DNA of 64,000 nucleotides from Mangrovihabitans endophyticus (GTDB taxonomy: Bacteria > Actinomycetota > Actinomycetes > Mycobacteriales > Micromonosporaceae), in NCBI RefSeq assembly GCF_014646155.1, contig NZ_BMMX01000005.1, positions 1 to 64,000 on the forward strand, read 5' to 3'. Below, piece by piece: positions 40,796-50,968 of the stretch. Position 1 is the stretch's first letter. The number at the start of each line of letters is the position of its first letter. The translations under genes and the position numbers were made by a program. A model generated the notes under the pieces. The model saw only the letters and a program-made list of their open reading frames with translations, made no database searches and was not told where the DNA came from.

Positions 40796-41803
40796 TCAGG
40801 CCGCCGCACCATGCCCGGCCGCGACCCGTTCCCCAGGCTTCGGCGGCGGTGGTGGGGTCCCGTCGCCGAACGGGCGACCGCCCAGCTCCTCCCGACCGTG
40901 CTCGGTCAACCAGACGGAGGTGTCCGGGCCGGCCGGCACGATCCGCGTCGGATTGATGTCCGTGTGCACGAGGTAGTAGTGCTGCTTGATGTGCACGAAG
41001 TCGATCGTGTCCCCGAAGCCGGGGGTTTGGAAGAGGTCCCGTGCATACGCCCACAACACCGGCATCTCGCTCAGCTTCCGCCGGTTGCACTTGAAATGCC
41101 CGTGATAGACCGGGTCGAAGCGGACCAGCGTGGTGAACAGCCGTACGTCCGCCTCGGTGATCGTGTCACCGGCCAGATAGCGGCGGGTGCTCAGCAGGTC
41201 CGACAAGGCGTCCAGGCGGGCGAAGAGGCGCTGGTACGCCTGCTCGTACGCGCCCTGCGTACCGGCGAACCCGGCCCGGTAGACGCCGTTGTTGACATCG
41301 GTGAACACCGCGTCGTTGATCCGGTCGATCTCGTCCCGCAGGTGTTCCGGATAGAGCCGCGGCGCGCCCTCCCGGTGATACTTCGTCCACTCCAGACTCA
41401 GATCGAGGGTGATCTGGGCGAAGTCGTTGGTGACCACCTGCCCGGTCGGCACGTCGACGATGGCCGGCACGGTGATGCCCTTGTCGTACCCGGGCTGGCG
41501 GGCGAAGAACGCCTGCTGCAGCCGTTCGATGCCGAGCACCGGGTCCCGTCCGTCCGGGTCCAGGTCGAAGGTCCAGCTACGTTCGTCGTGTGTGGGGCCC
41601 GCGACGCCCATGGACAGCACGTCTTCGAGGCCGAGCAGGCGACGCACGATGATCGCCCGGTTGGCCCACGGGCAGGCGCGGCTGACGATCAGACGGTATC
41701 GGCCGGGCTCGACCGGATAACCATCGCGTCCGTCGGCCGTGATGCGGGTGCTGATGTATCGCTGGTCGCGGCGGAATTCGCCGGACGGGTTCACGTACGC
41801 CAT
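40796..41803 (-). CDS. glutathionyl-hydroquinone reductase family (Xi-class GST-like)
   Basis: The 335-residue protein has the SRACPWANR motif with catalytic Cys44, then TVPAIVDVPTGQVVTNDFAQI (thioredoxin-fold half) and an all-helical C-terminal half with YLAGDTITEADVRLFTTLVRFDPVYHGHFKCN. This is the S-glutathionyl-hydroquinone reductase (Ecm4/YqjG) group, which reduces thiol conjugates of quinones. Actinomycetes have mycothiol in place of glutathione, so mycothiol may be its cofactor; this is inference. The Pro-rich tail (PPPPPKPGER) is variable. It ends 62 bases before the SWIM-DUF5691 start codon but transcription in the same direction need not be joint. Confidence 0.9.
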   Translation of the reverse strand: MAYVNPSGEFRRDQRYISTRITADGRDGYPVEPGRYRLIVSRACPWANRAIIVRRLLGLEDVLSMGVAGPTHDERSWTFDLDPDGRDPVLGIERLQQAFFARQPGYDKGITVPAIVDVPTGQVVTNDFAQITLDLSLEWTKYHREGAPRLYPEHLRDEIDRINDAVFTDVNNGVYRAGFAGTQGAYEQAYQRLFARLDALSDLLSTRRYLAGDTITEADVRLFTTLVRFDPVYHGHFKCNRRKLSEMPVLWAYARDLFQTPGFGDTIDFVHIKQHYYLVHTDINPTRIVPAGPDTSVWLTEHGREELGGRPFGDGTPPPPPKPGERVAAGHGAAA

Positions 41804-41853
41804 GACGCCATCCTGCCTCGCGAACGACCGTTACGTGCGGTGCTCGCGTCCGG

Positions 41854-42903
41854 TCATGCCGACTCCCGGATCACCAGCGTCGGCTCGTAGATCACCGATG
41901 AGACCCGCATGGACGCGTCGTCGATCCGGCTGAGCAGCAACCGCGCGCTCTCCGCGGCCATGTCCTCCAGCGGATGCCGGACCGTGGTCAGCGGCGGACT
42001 GGCCGCCAGCGCGGCGCTGCTGTCGTCGAAGCCCACCACGGCGACATCCTGCGGCACCCGGCGTCCGGCGGCGCGCAGCGCGGTGAGCGCACCCACCGCC
42101 ATCAGGTCGTTGGCCACGAACACCCCGTCCAGACCGGGATGCCCGGTCAGCAGCGAACACATCGCCGCCTCGCCGCTGGCCTGGGTGAAGTTGCCCGACG
42201 CCAGCGGAATCCAGCCGTGCCCGCGTCGCGCCATCGAGCGCCGGAAGCCGGAGATCCGGTCGCTGCTGGCGGGCACGTCGACCGGGCCGGAGATCATGCC
42301 GATGAGCTGACAGCCGCGGCCGACCAGGCGGTCCGCCGCGAGCGCCGCGCCGATGTCGTTCGCCAGGTCGACATAGTTGATCGGCACGGTGTCCGCGGGC
42401 CGGCCGATCATCACCGCCGGCACCTCGCCCTCGGTGAGCATGCGGGGCAGCGGATCGTGCGCGGGCAGCGACAACACGATCACCCCGTCCGCCTGCCCGT
42501 TGCGCAGGTCGCCGACGAGCCGGGTGCGCTGTTCGTCGGTGCCGACGATCTGCAGGGCGAGCTGCACCCCGGACCGTCGCAGCACGCTCATCAGGCCGCC
42601 GACCACACGTCCGAAGTACGGGTCGGCGAAGAATCTGCCCATGAACGGATCGTCGTCGTGTGTCTCGGAATCGCTGACCACCAGGGCCACGGTCCCGGTG
42701 CGCCGGGTGACCAGCGATCGCGCGAGCCGGTTGGGCACATATCCGGTCCGGCCCACGGCTTCCCAGACCAACTCGTGCAGTTGCGGATCCACGTTGCGAA
42801 TGCCGTTGATCACCCGAGACGCGGTGGCGCGGGAGACACCCGCCACGCGGGCCACATCCTCCAGCGTGGGCAGGCGCTGTCCGGCTGCGGCGCGCCCGCT
42901 CAT
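41854..42903 (-). CDS. LacI-family transcriptional repressor (CebR-like)
   Basis: The 349-residue protein has an N-terminal HTH and hinge (TLEDVARVAGVSRATASRVINGIRNVDP) and a periplasmic-binding-protein-like sensing domain from about residue 68 (TGTVALVVSDSE, QADGVIVLSLP, IGMISGPVDVPASSDRISGFRRS, DGVFVANDLMAVGALTALRA, VAVVGFDDSSAALAASPPLTTV). Its own upstream region has a perfect GGAGAGCGCTCTCC palindrome, and the same operator stands at the promoters of two secreted proteins nearby. It is therefore probably autoregulated and represses that regulon until a sugar binds. The palindrome is like the cellobiose repressor CebR operator (TGGGAGCGCTCCCA). Start ATG 42903. Confidence 0.9.
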   Translation of the reverse strand: MSGRAAAGQRLPTLEDVARVAGVSRATASRVINGIRNVDPQLHELVWEAVGRTGYVPNRLARSLVTRRTGTVALVVSDSETHDDDPFMGRFFADPYFGRVVGGLMSVLRRSGVQLALQIVGTDEQRTRLVGDLRNGQADGVIVLSLPAHDPLPRMLTEGEVPAVMIGRPADTVPINYVDLANDIGAALAADRLVGRGCQLIGMISGPVDVPASSDRISGFRRSMARRGHGWIPLASGNFTQASGEAAMCSLLTGHPGLDGVFVANDLMAVGALTALRAAGRRVPQDVAVVGFDDSSAALAASPPLTTVRHPLEDMAAESARLLLSRIDDASMRVSSVIYEPTLVIRESA

Positions 42904-42924
42904 GAAGCCACCACCATAGGAAGC

Positions 42925-42952
42925 TTTATAGCACAATGGGAGAGCGCTCTCC
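42925..42952 (-). promoter_or_regulatory. LacI gene promoter with operator
   Basis: The perfect 14-bp palindrome GGAGAGCGCTCTCC occupies 42939-42952. Reading toward the LacI gene, a TATAAA (42925-42930) is a good -10 box, and the operator covers the -35 region. Binding would block the gene's own transcription. Confidence 0.75.
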
Positions 42953-43072
42953 GGCCCGCACGTCGATGACAGCCGCTTCCTACGGCCCGGGTCGGGTGCG
43001 GTATCCCCGAAGCGCGTGCTGCCTCGCCGGGCAGCCGTGACCGTGCCCGAGTACCGGAACCTCGGCCACGTA

Positions 43073-43118
43073 TTGACTGCCGCGCAACCCGGGCGTAACA
43101 CTTCGGAAAGCGCTCTCC
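43073..43118 (+). promoter_or_regulatory. promoter and operator of the DUF1996 gene
   Basis: TTGACT (43073-43078), a 17-base spacer and TAACAC (43096-43101) form a housekeeping-type promoter. The operator GGAAAGCGCTCTCC (43105-43118), with one change from the perfect palindrome, lies directly downstream of the -10, so bound repressor would block initiation. Spacing and -10 context match those of the GH16/GH5-like gene. Confidence 0.8.
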
Positions 43119-43155
43119 AAATCATCCCCCATCCCCCTGGAGACCGGAGATCCCC

Positions 43156-44550
43156 ATGAGAATCACCAAGAGGCGGCTGATCGCGCCGCTCAGCGCCGCG
43201 GCCATGGGCGCCGCGTTACTGGTGGCCGTCATACCCTCGGCACACGCGGCGGACACGCTGCTGTCCCAGGGCAGGCCGGCCCTGGCCTCCTCGCAGGAAA
43301 ACGGCGAGTCCCCGGCGGCGGCCGCGTTCGACGGGCGGACCGAGACCCGCTGGGGCAGCCAGTGGTCCGACCCCCAGTGGGTGCGCGTCGACCTCGGCGG
43401 CACCGCCACGATCAGCCGGGTCGTCCTGCAGTGGGAGGCCGCGTACGCCCGCGCCTTCCAGATCCAGACCAGCCCGGACGGCAGCGCCTGGACGTCGATC
43501 TACAGCACCACCGGCGGCTCCGGCGGCACGCAGACGCTGAACCTGTCCGGCACCGGCCGGTACGTGCGGATGTACGGCACTCAGCGTGGCACCGGCTACG
43601 GCTACTCCCTGTACGAGTTCAAGGTGTACGGCTCCCTGTCCAGCACCCCGCCGCCGGAGGGCGACGGCTATGTGTACGCGAATCCGCCGGTCACCGGCGT
43701 GGTGCCGTCCACCGCGACGCCGCCCGCCACCAACCCGCCGACGACGCACCACGAGTTCCAGGCGAACTGCTCGGTGAGCCGGTCGAACCTGCCGGACGAT
43801 CCGATCGTGTTCCCCGGCATGCCCGGCGCCTCGCACTCGCACACGTTCATGGGCAACACCACCACGAACGCCTACACCACCCTGGCCTCGTTGCAGGCCG
43901 GCGGCACGAGCTGCATCACCCCCGGTGACAAGAGCGCCTACTGGATGCCGACCATGTTCAACGGCGACAGCGCGGTGCAGCCGGTGGGCCGCCAGGTGAT
44001 CTACTACAAGAGCGGCGTCCTCGATTACCGCAGCGTGCGGCCCTTCCCGGCCGGCCTGCGCTACATCGCGGGTTCGCCGATGGCCACCATGGACGAGTTC
44101 CGCAACTCGCCGGGCGCGGTCGAGGGCTGGGAGTGCGGCGACAGCACGCGCAATTACGACTTCCCGGCCAACTGCGTGTCGGGCAGCCAGCTCAACGTCC
44201 GCTACCAGGCGCCGAGCTGCTGGGACGGCATTCACCTGGACACTCCGGACCACAAGAGCCACATGGCGTACCCGGTGGTGGGGGTCTGCCCGGCGGATCA
44301 CCCGGTGGCGGTGCCGATGATCGAGTTCAAGATGGCGTTCCCGGTCAGCGGCAACATGTCGAACGTCCACCTGGCCAGCGGGCGCGGGTACTCGTTCCAC
44401 TACGACTTCTTCAACGCGTGGGACGCCCCGACGCTGAACGCCCTGGTCACCCACTGCATCGACGGCGGTCTGCAATGCGACCCGCGCGGTTTCGACCAGT
44501 ACAAGCCGGACCGCGGTGCGGCCCTGAACGAGAACTACGAACTGCCGTAA
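43156..44550 (+). CDS. secreted protein: F5/8-type C (discoidin) + DUF1996
   Basis: The 464-residue protein has a signal peptide (about 1-32, ending AHA), a discoidin/F5-8C carbohydrate-binding domain at 33-160 (DTLLSQGRPALASSQ, WVRVDLGGTATISRVVLQWE, YSLYEFKVYGS), a short Pro-rich linker and a DUF1996 domain at about 190-455 (HHEFQANCSVSRSNLPDDPI, HSHTFMGNTTTNA, SCWDGIHLDTPDHKSHMAYP). DUF1996 is common in fungi and actinomycetes as part of secreted proteins, and its activity is unclear. The many His and Asp residues in its core could hold a metal. The gene has its own promoter and operator, GGAGA as ribosome binding site and a downstream hairpin. Confidence 0.88.
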   Translation: MRITKRRLIAPLSAAAMGAALLVAVIPSAHAADTLLSQGRPALASSQENGESPAAAAFDGRTETRWGSQWSDPQWVRVDLGGTATISRVVLQWEAAYARAFQIQTSPDGSAWTSIYSTTGGSGGTQTLNLSGTGRYVRMYGTQRGTGYGYSLYEFKVYGSLSSTPPPEGDGYVYANPPVTGVVPSTATPPATNPPTTHHEFQANCSVSRSNLPDDPIVFPGMPGASHSHTFMGNTTTNAYTTLASLQAGGTSCITPGDKSAYWMPTMFNGDSAVQPVGRQVIYYKSGVLDYRSVRPFPAGLRYIAGSPMATMDEFRNSPGAVEGWECGDSTRNYDFPANCVSGSQLNVRYQAPSCWDGIHLDTPDHKSHMAYPVVGVCPADHPVAVPMIEFKMAFPVSGNMSNVHLASGRGYSFHYDFFNAWDAPTLNALVTHCIDGGLQCDPRGFDQYKPDRGAALNENYELP

Positions 44551-44556
44551 CCGGTC

Positions 44557-44587
44557 TCCGTCCGGGTGCCGACGGCGCCCGGACGGA
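44557..44587 (+). terminator. hairpin after the DUF1996 gene
   Basis: Arms 44557-44570 (TCCGTCCGGGTGCC) and 44574-44587 (GGCGCCCGGACGGA) pair along 14 positions with one wobble around GAC. There is no U tract. I-shaped terminators of this type are frequent in actinomycetes. Confidence 0.7.
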
Positions 44588-44622
44588 ATCGCCGGTCACG
44601 GATAACGCAATGGTGCGACGAA

Positions 44623-44715
44623 TGAACCTTTTTCAACGTGGCGAGGTCGGCGGATGCCGCCGCTAATCGACGGCGCGCAACCGGCGGGCTCGATGCCAGG
44701 TTGAAAAGGTGCAAT
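44623..44715. repeat. inverted pair of the GATGCCAGGTTGAAAA repeat
   Basis: The stretch 44623-44644 (TGAACCTTTTTCAACGTGGCGAG) is the near-perfect reverse complement of 44688-44709 (CTCGATGCCAGGTTGAAAAGG), with a 43-base loop. Both relate to the copy at 28362-28391. The pair lies between the convergent DUF1996 and DUF305 genes. Confidence 0.75.
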
Positions 44716-44733
44716 GGCGGCGCTGTCCGGAAA

Positions 44734-45384
44734 TCATGATCCGGACAGCGCCGTCAGTTCGTCCAGCGCTTTCCGGCGATCGTTGCGAGCACGGTCGGCG
44801 AGAGATGTGGTCCGCGGCTCCAGCCCGGATTTCTGCTCGCTCTCGGCGAGCCGCACGCCCTGTTCCAGATGCGCGCGTACGTGATCGAACAGCACCGTGT
44901 CGAAGCCCGCGCCTCGCTGTGCGGCGGCCCGGGACACCTGCTCGGGCGTGACCATGCCGGGCATGGTCATCCCCTTGTGCGGGTTCTCATCCGGTAGCCG
45001 CGCGTCGTCGTGCAGCCGGCGCAGCACGGTCAGCTCGGCCTGCGTGAAGGCGTCGACCCGGGCCGCGTACGCGCGTACCGGCTGCCGGTCCGTCCGGTCC
45101 GCGACCAGGCCGAGCAGCGGCCGTAACTCCTCGTCCATGGCAATATTGATCTCGATCCAGGCGAGGTCGGTGCCGCCGAAGAAGCCCGGCGCGCCGGACG
45201 AAGCCGGGGTGCGGGCAGAGGCGTCCGGGGGAGGGCTCGGTGCGCCGCACGCGGTAAGGGACAAGCCCGCGGTGAGGACGCCGGCGATCAGACAGCCCTT
45301 TTTCGTGGAGCGAGGGTGGTGACGGCCGGCGCTGGTCGACGGCTCGGCGCGGTCGTTCTCGATGCCAGGCGGGGAGGGGATCAT
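44734..45384 (-). CDS. DUF305-like putative lipoprotein
   Basis: The 216-residue protein has a basic start and a lipobox AGLSLTACG, so it is likely lipid-anchored outside. The rest has a four-helix DUF305 look (ENPHKGMTMPGMVTPEQVSRAAAQRGAGFDTVLFDHVRAHLEQGVRLAESE), with the Met-rich turn before G-M-V typical of the family. But the copper-associated M-x-x-H-H motifs (MMIPHH and MAHHQ-like) are absent: the equivalent first helix reads AWIEINIAMDEEL, with no His. It could be a variant that has lost the metal site. Start 45384 was chosen over 45477. Confidence 0.7.
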   Translation of the reverse strand: MIPSPPGIENDRAEPSTSAGRHHPRSTKKGCLIAGVLTAGLSLTACGAPSPPPDASARTPASSGAPGFFGGTDLAWIEINIAMDEELRPLLGLVADRTDRQPVRAYAARVDAFTQAELTVLRRLHDDARLPDENPHKGMTMPGMVTPEQVSRAAAQRGAGFDTVLFDHVRAHLEQGVRLAESEQKSGLEPRTTSLADRARNDRRKALDELTALSGS

Positions 45385-45679
45385 CGGGGACTCCGTGGGG
45401 AAAATGGGGGAGCGGCATCGGAAGTTTCGGTCGTCGAAGCGTTCGATGTCAATGAATCGCCCACGGTTCCGGAACAATTCGCAGACACGACTCGGAAAAC
45501 GAAAGCGGATACCGCGTCGATTTCACACGCGTGCATCACGCGCGTGTCACGACAGTGCCGACGGCGGTCAAGCCGACAGCGGCGGGTCGCGGCGGCGGGT
45601 CGGCGCGGCGGGTCACGGCGACGGCGGTCAAGCCAACGGCGACGGACCGGCATGAAAGCCGCGTAACGTCGCGCAACCC

Positions 45680-45722
45680 CCAAGATCGCTCAGATGGTCG
45701 TGCCAATAGTCGTCGATCTTGG
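45680..45722. repeat. inverted repeat CCAAGATCG with 25-base spacer
   Basis: Arms 45680-45688 (CCAAGATCG) and 45714-45722 (CGATCTTGG) pair perfectly and are separated by 25 bases, exactly as in the copy at 28315-28361. Confidence 0.85.
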
Positions 45723-45781
45723 AGAAAGTGTGTCGACCAAAGCCGCCAATCACGCATAGCACCCACACAAAGTTCATGATC

Positions 45782-45850
45782 GGCGGGTGCGGCGGGTGCG
45801 GCGGGTGCGGCGGGTGCGGCGGGTGCGGGGTGCGCGGGGTGCGCGGGGTG
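45782..45850. repeat. 9-bp tandem array GGCGGGTGC, five copies plus variant units
   Basis: Five adjoining units (45782 to about 45826) are followed by two or three GGGGTGCGC-type units. It ends two bases before the stop codon of the DUF3800 gene, so it makes up the 3' untranslated region. Confidence 0.9.
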
Positions 45851-45852
45851 TG

Positions 45853-46677
45853 CTACTGGCTCTTTTTCCTGGTGGCGGGCAGGATCGAGGTCTCGTCCAC
45901 GTACGGCCGGATCACGTCTGCCGTGCTGTTCCCGGTCCGCCCGGCCCGCATCCTGGTGGCCAGTGCCCGGACGGTCCCGGCCAGCATGTCGGCGACCTGG
46001 ATCTGCGGCTGGTGCTGCGCGTCCCGCAATCGCATGCCGGCGAGCCGGCCCGCGCACAGCTCCCGCACCCGGTCCACCCGGGCCGGGGGCAACATGATCT
46101 GGCGGTCGTGCGCGACGATCACCGCACCGCCGCCGTCCACCGTGCTCCAATGGTGTACCGCCGCGACGATCGCTGGCACCAGCGGATCCAGCACCGAGTT
46201 GACCACCGGGTCGGTGCGCAACCAGGCCCGGAACAGCTCGGCCCGCTCGCGGCAGCCGGGCAGGTCCCAGACCCGGACGAACTCGTCCACCACCCCCGGC
46301 CGGTCCTTACCGCGCAGCACGTCGTTGGCGGCGGCCAGATGGTACGGCGGCCGGGCGTACACCTCGGCGGGCGGCATGCCGGTCAGCTCGCCGGTGCGCA
46401 GCGCGAGCAGCCACGCCTTGTCGACCAGGAAGACCCGGCCACGGCCGCGCATCGGCCCGTCCGGGCCGAGGAACCAGGTCAGCGTCGCGTGGTGCTTGGC
46501 CCGCAGCAGATGCCCCGCCTTGTACTGGGTGGCCGGGGACCGGACCCGCGCACGCAGCTCGGCCAGCACCGCGTCGGCGTCCGGCACCGCCACGCTGGCA
46601 TGGGCGAAGAGTTCGGTGGTGGTGTCGATGAGCTTCTCGCCCTCGTACCCGGACTCGTCGCAGTAGATCTCCCGCAC
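45853..46677 (-). CDS. DUF3800-domain protein
   Basis: The 274-residue protein starts MREIYCDESGYEGEKL, the Y-x-D-E-S-G motif of DUF3800, and ends with the matching motif QPQIQVADMLAGTVRAL, plus AVIVAHDRQIM in between. These acidic residues suit the RNase H-like nuclease fold predicted for DUF3800. Members often occur beside mobile elements or defence genes. There is no partner methylase or helicase beside it. The setting is unusual: tandem repeats touch its 3' end and a palindromic element follows. It starts at ATG 46677 and is not linked to neighbours. Confidence 0.8.
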   Translation of the reverse strand: MREIYCDESGYEGEKLIDTTTELFAHASVAVPDADAVLAELRARVRSPATQYKAGHLLRAKHHATLTWFLGPDGPMRGRGRVFLVDKAWLLALRTGELTGMPPAEVYARPPYHLAAANDVLRGKDRPGVVDEFVRVWDLPGCRERAELFRAWLRTDPVVNSVLDPLVPAIVAAVHHWSTVDGGGAVIVAHDRQIMLPPARVDRVRELCAGRLAGMRLRDAQHQPQIQVADMLAGTVRALATRMRAGRTGNSTADVIRPYVDETSILPATRKKSQ

Positions 46678-46775
46678 CGATCCTGTCTAGCGCCGAACCC
46701 GCCGCGGCGCTTCCCGAATAGACGCGCGGCGCCCCCCGATGACGGGGAACGCCGCGCGACCGGGTGGCCGGGACG

Positions 46776-49808
<3,033 letters not shown>

Positions 49809-49866
49809 GGGGACTCCTACGGGGACGGGCTCGGGGAAGCCATCGGGGGCTCGGGGAAGCCTGACT

Positions 49867-49921
49867 GGAGAGCGCTCTCCACCATGGGCGGATTGTTACG
49901 CCCGGTTTTCGCAAGTGTCAA
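49867..49921 (-). promoter_or_regulatory. promoter and operator of the secreted glycosidase
   Basis: On the minus strand TTGACA (49916-49921), a 17-base spacer and TAACAA (49893-49898) are followed 12 bases later by the perfect palindrome GGAGAGCGCTCTCC (49867-49880). The GGGCGTAACA context of the -10 is identical to that of the DUF1996 gene. Confidence 0.85.
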
Positions 49922-50055
49922 TAGATTCGGGCGCGCCCCGGCCGGTTCCGGTACTCGGGGCCCGTTCGACGCGCGGGCCGGCTGCGGCGAACGGCGCGTA
50001 ACGGGCATCTACCACGACGGTGGCACGGGTGTGCGCCGCCGCGGAGGCGATCATG

Positions 50056-50069
50056 GGAAAACGCTCTCC
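50056..50069. promoter_or_regulatory. auxiliary LacI operator
   Basis: GGAAAACGCTCTCC keeps 12 of 14 positions of the operator. It lies about 190 bases upstream of the glycosidase operator; paired sites like this allow DNA looping by tetrameric LacI-type repressors. Function is inferred. Confidence 0.55.
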
Positions 50070-50123
50070 AATCCCCCACGATTCCTCCAGCCGGCCCCTT
50101 TGCGCCCCGCGCCGCCGCCCCGT

Positions 50124-50311
50124 CCGTGACGCCGCCCCTTCGCACCCCGCGGTGACGTCCCTTCCGTGACGCCACCCCCTTCGCACCCCGTGGTGACGCC
50201 CCTTCCGTGACGCCGCCCCTTCCCACGCCGCGGTGACGCCCCGTCCGTGACGCCGCCCATTCCCACGCCGCGGTGACGCCCCGTCCGTGACGCCGCCCCC
50301 TTCCCACGCCG
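50124..50311. repeat. 40-41-bp tandem array with CCGTGACGCCGCC, about five copies
   Basis: Units begin at about 50124, 50164, 50205, 50245 and 50285. Each consists of two related halves (GTGACGCCGCCCC and GTGACGCCCC). The array runs directly into the palindromic element at 50311. There are no unique spacers. Confidence 0.9.
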
Positions 50312-50361
50312 TGGATCTTGAAGTTTGTGTGCTCCGGAAATGCACAAAGGCGACTTATCGC

Positions 50362-50413
50362 CCCACAAACTCCAAGATCGACGTCTGAGGTGGTCGATCT
50401 TGGAGTTTGTGGG
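50362..50413. repeat. perfect 21-bp hairpin with CCAAGATC core
   Basis: Arms 50362-50382 and 50393-50413 pair without mismatch around a 10-base loop. The core CCAAGATCG is shared with the inverted repeats at 28315 and 45680. Further related halves are present at 50314 (GATCTTGAAGTTTGTG) and 50451 (AAAAGTTCAAGATCG). Confidence 0.95.
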
Positions 50414-50468
50414 CGCATAAAAGGTGCGAAATGCCGTGAAACGGTCCCGAAAAGTTCAAGATCGTGCG

Positions 50469-50600
50469 GGGCTTGGACGCCGGGCCGGGGCGGGGCTTGG
50501 ACGCGGGGTGGGGGCGGGGCTTGGACGCGGGGTGGGGGCGGGGCCTGGACGCGGGGTGGGCGGGGCCTGGACGCGGGGTGGGCGGGGCTTGGACGCGGGG
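50469..50600. repeat. G-rich tandem array of GGCTTGGACGCGGGGTGGG units
   Basis: About six units of 19-25 bp containing TTGGACGCGGGGTGGG or CTGGACGCGGGGTGGG adjoin each other. G-runs of four or more recur every 15-25 bases, so a G-quadruplex is possible on the plus strand. It follows the last CAAGATCG element at 50457. Confidence 0.85.
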
Positions 50601-50678
50601 CGGGGATGCGGGGTCTGGGGGCGCGGAGGTGCGGGGGTGTGGGGATGTGGGGATGTGGGGGCTTCGGGACTGGGGTGG

Positions 50679-50858
50679 TCAGTGTGGTGGTGGACCGTAC
50701 TGGCCGCCCGGAACACCGGAGCCGCCGTCGCCGCCCTGGTGCGCCTCGTCGTACTCGTAGTCGCCCGCATCCGTCTGCTCGGTCGTCGGCGAGGCGTCCC
50801 GGTCGGCTGGCGTGGTCTCGGGTTCCGCCCGGCGCGCATCGCTCGGAGAATCGGTCAT
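50679..50858 (-). CDS. small acidic, disordered protein
   Basis: The 59-residue protein (MTDSPSDARRAEPETTPADR, TTEQTDAGDYEYDEAHQGG, GGSGVPGGQYGPPPH) is rich in Asp, Glu, Thr, Gly and Pro and lacks any hydrophobic core. I do not recognise a family. Coding is suggested by a clean ATG start (50858), a sensible acidic composition unlike the repeats beside it, and its stop just at the end of the repetitive region. Its start lies about 110 bases from the divergent response regulator gene. It could also be a chance frame. Confidence 0.5.
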   Translation of the reverse strand: MTDSPSDARRAEPETTPADRDASPTTEQTDAGDYEYDEAHQGGDGGSGVPGGQYGPPPH

Positions 50859-50968
50859 GCGTTCCGTCTTACCCCGTGTGGCCGCCACTGCCCACCGACA
50901 TGCCGGAACCCGTCATCCTTACCGTGCCCGAACATCGTGCCGGCACCCTCGGCGTGCATGATGGGTGC

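Larger units (their letters stand above)
45385..45852. other. repeat-rich intergenic region without a gene
   Basis: It holds a CGGCGGTCAAGCCGAC-like direct repeat (about 45556-45640), an inverted CCAAGATCG pair and a 9-bp tandem array. It separates the DUF305-like gene from the DUF3800 gene. The crossing frames are Arg/Gly-rich translations of the repeats. Confidence 0.55.
49809..50678. other. long repeat-rich intergenic region without a gene
   Basis: It contains the glycosidase promoter and operators (49867-50069), a 40-bp tandem array, palindromic CCAAGATC elements and a second G-rich tandem array. All open frames in it are translations of the repeats. I see no gene. Confidence 0.6.
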
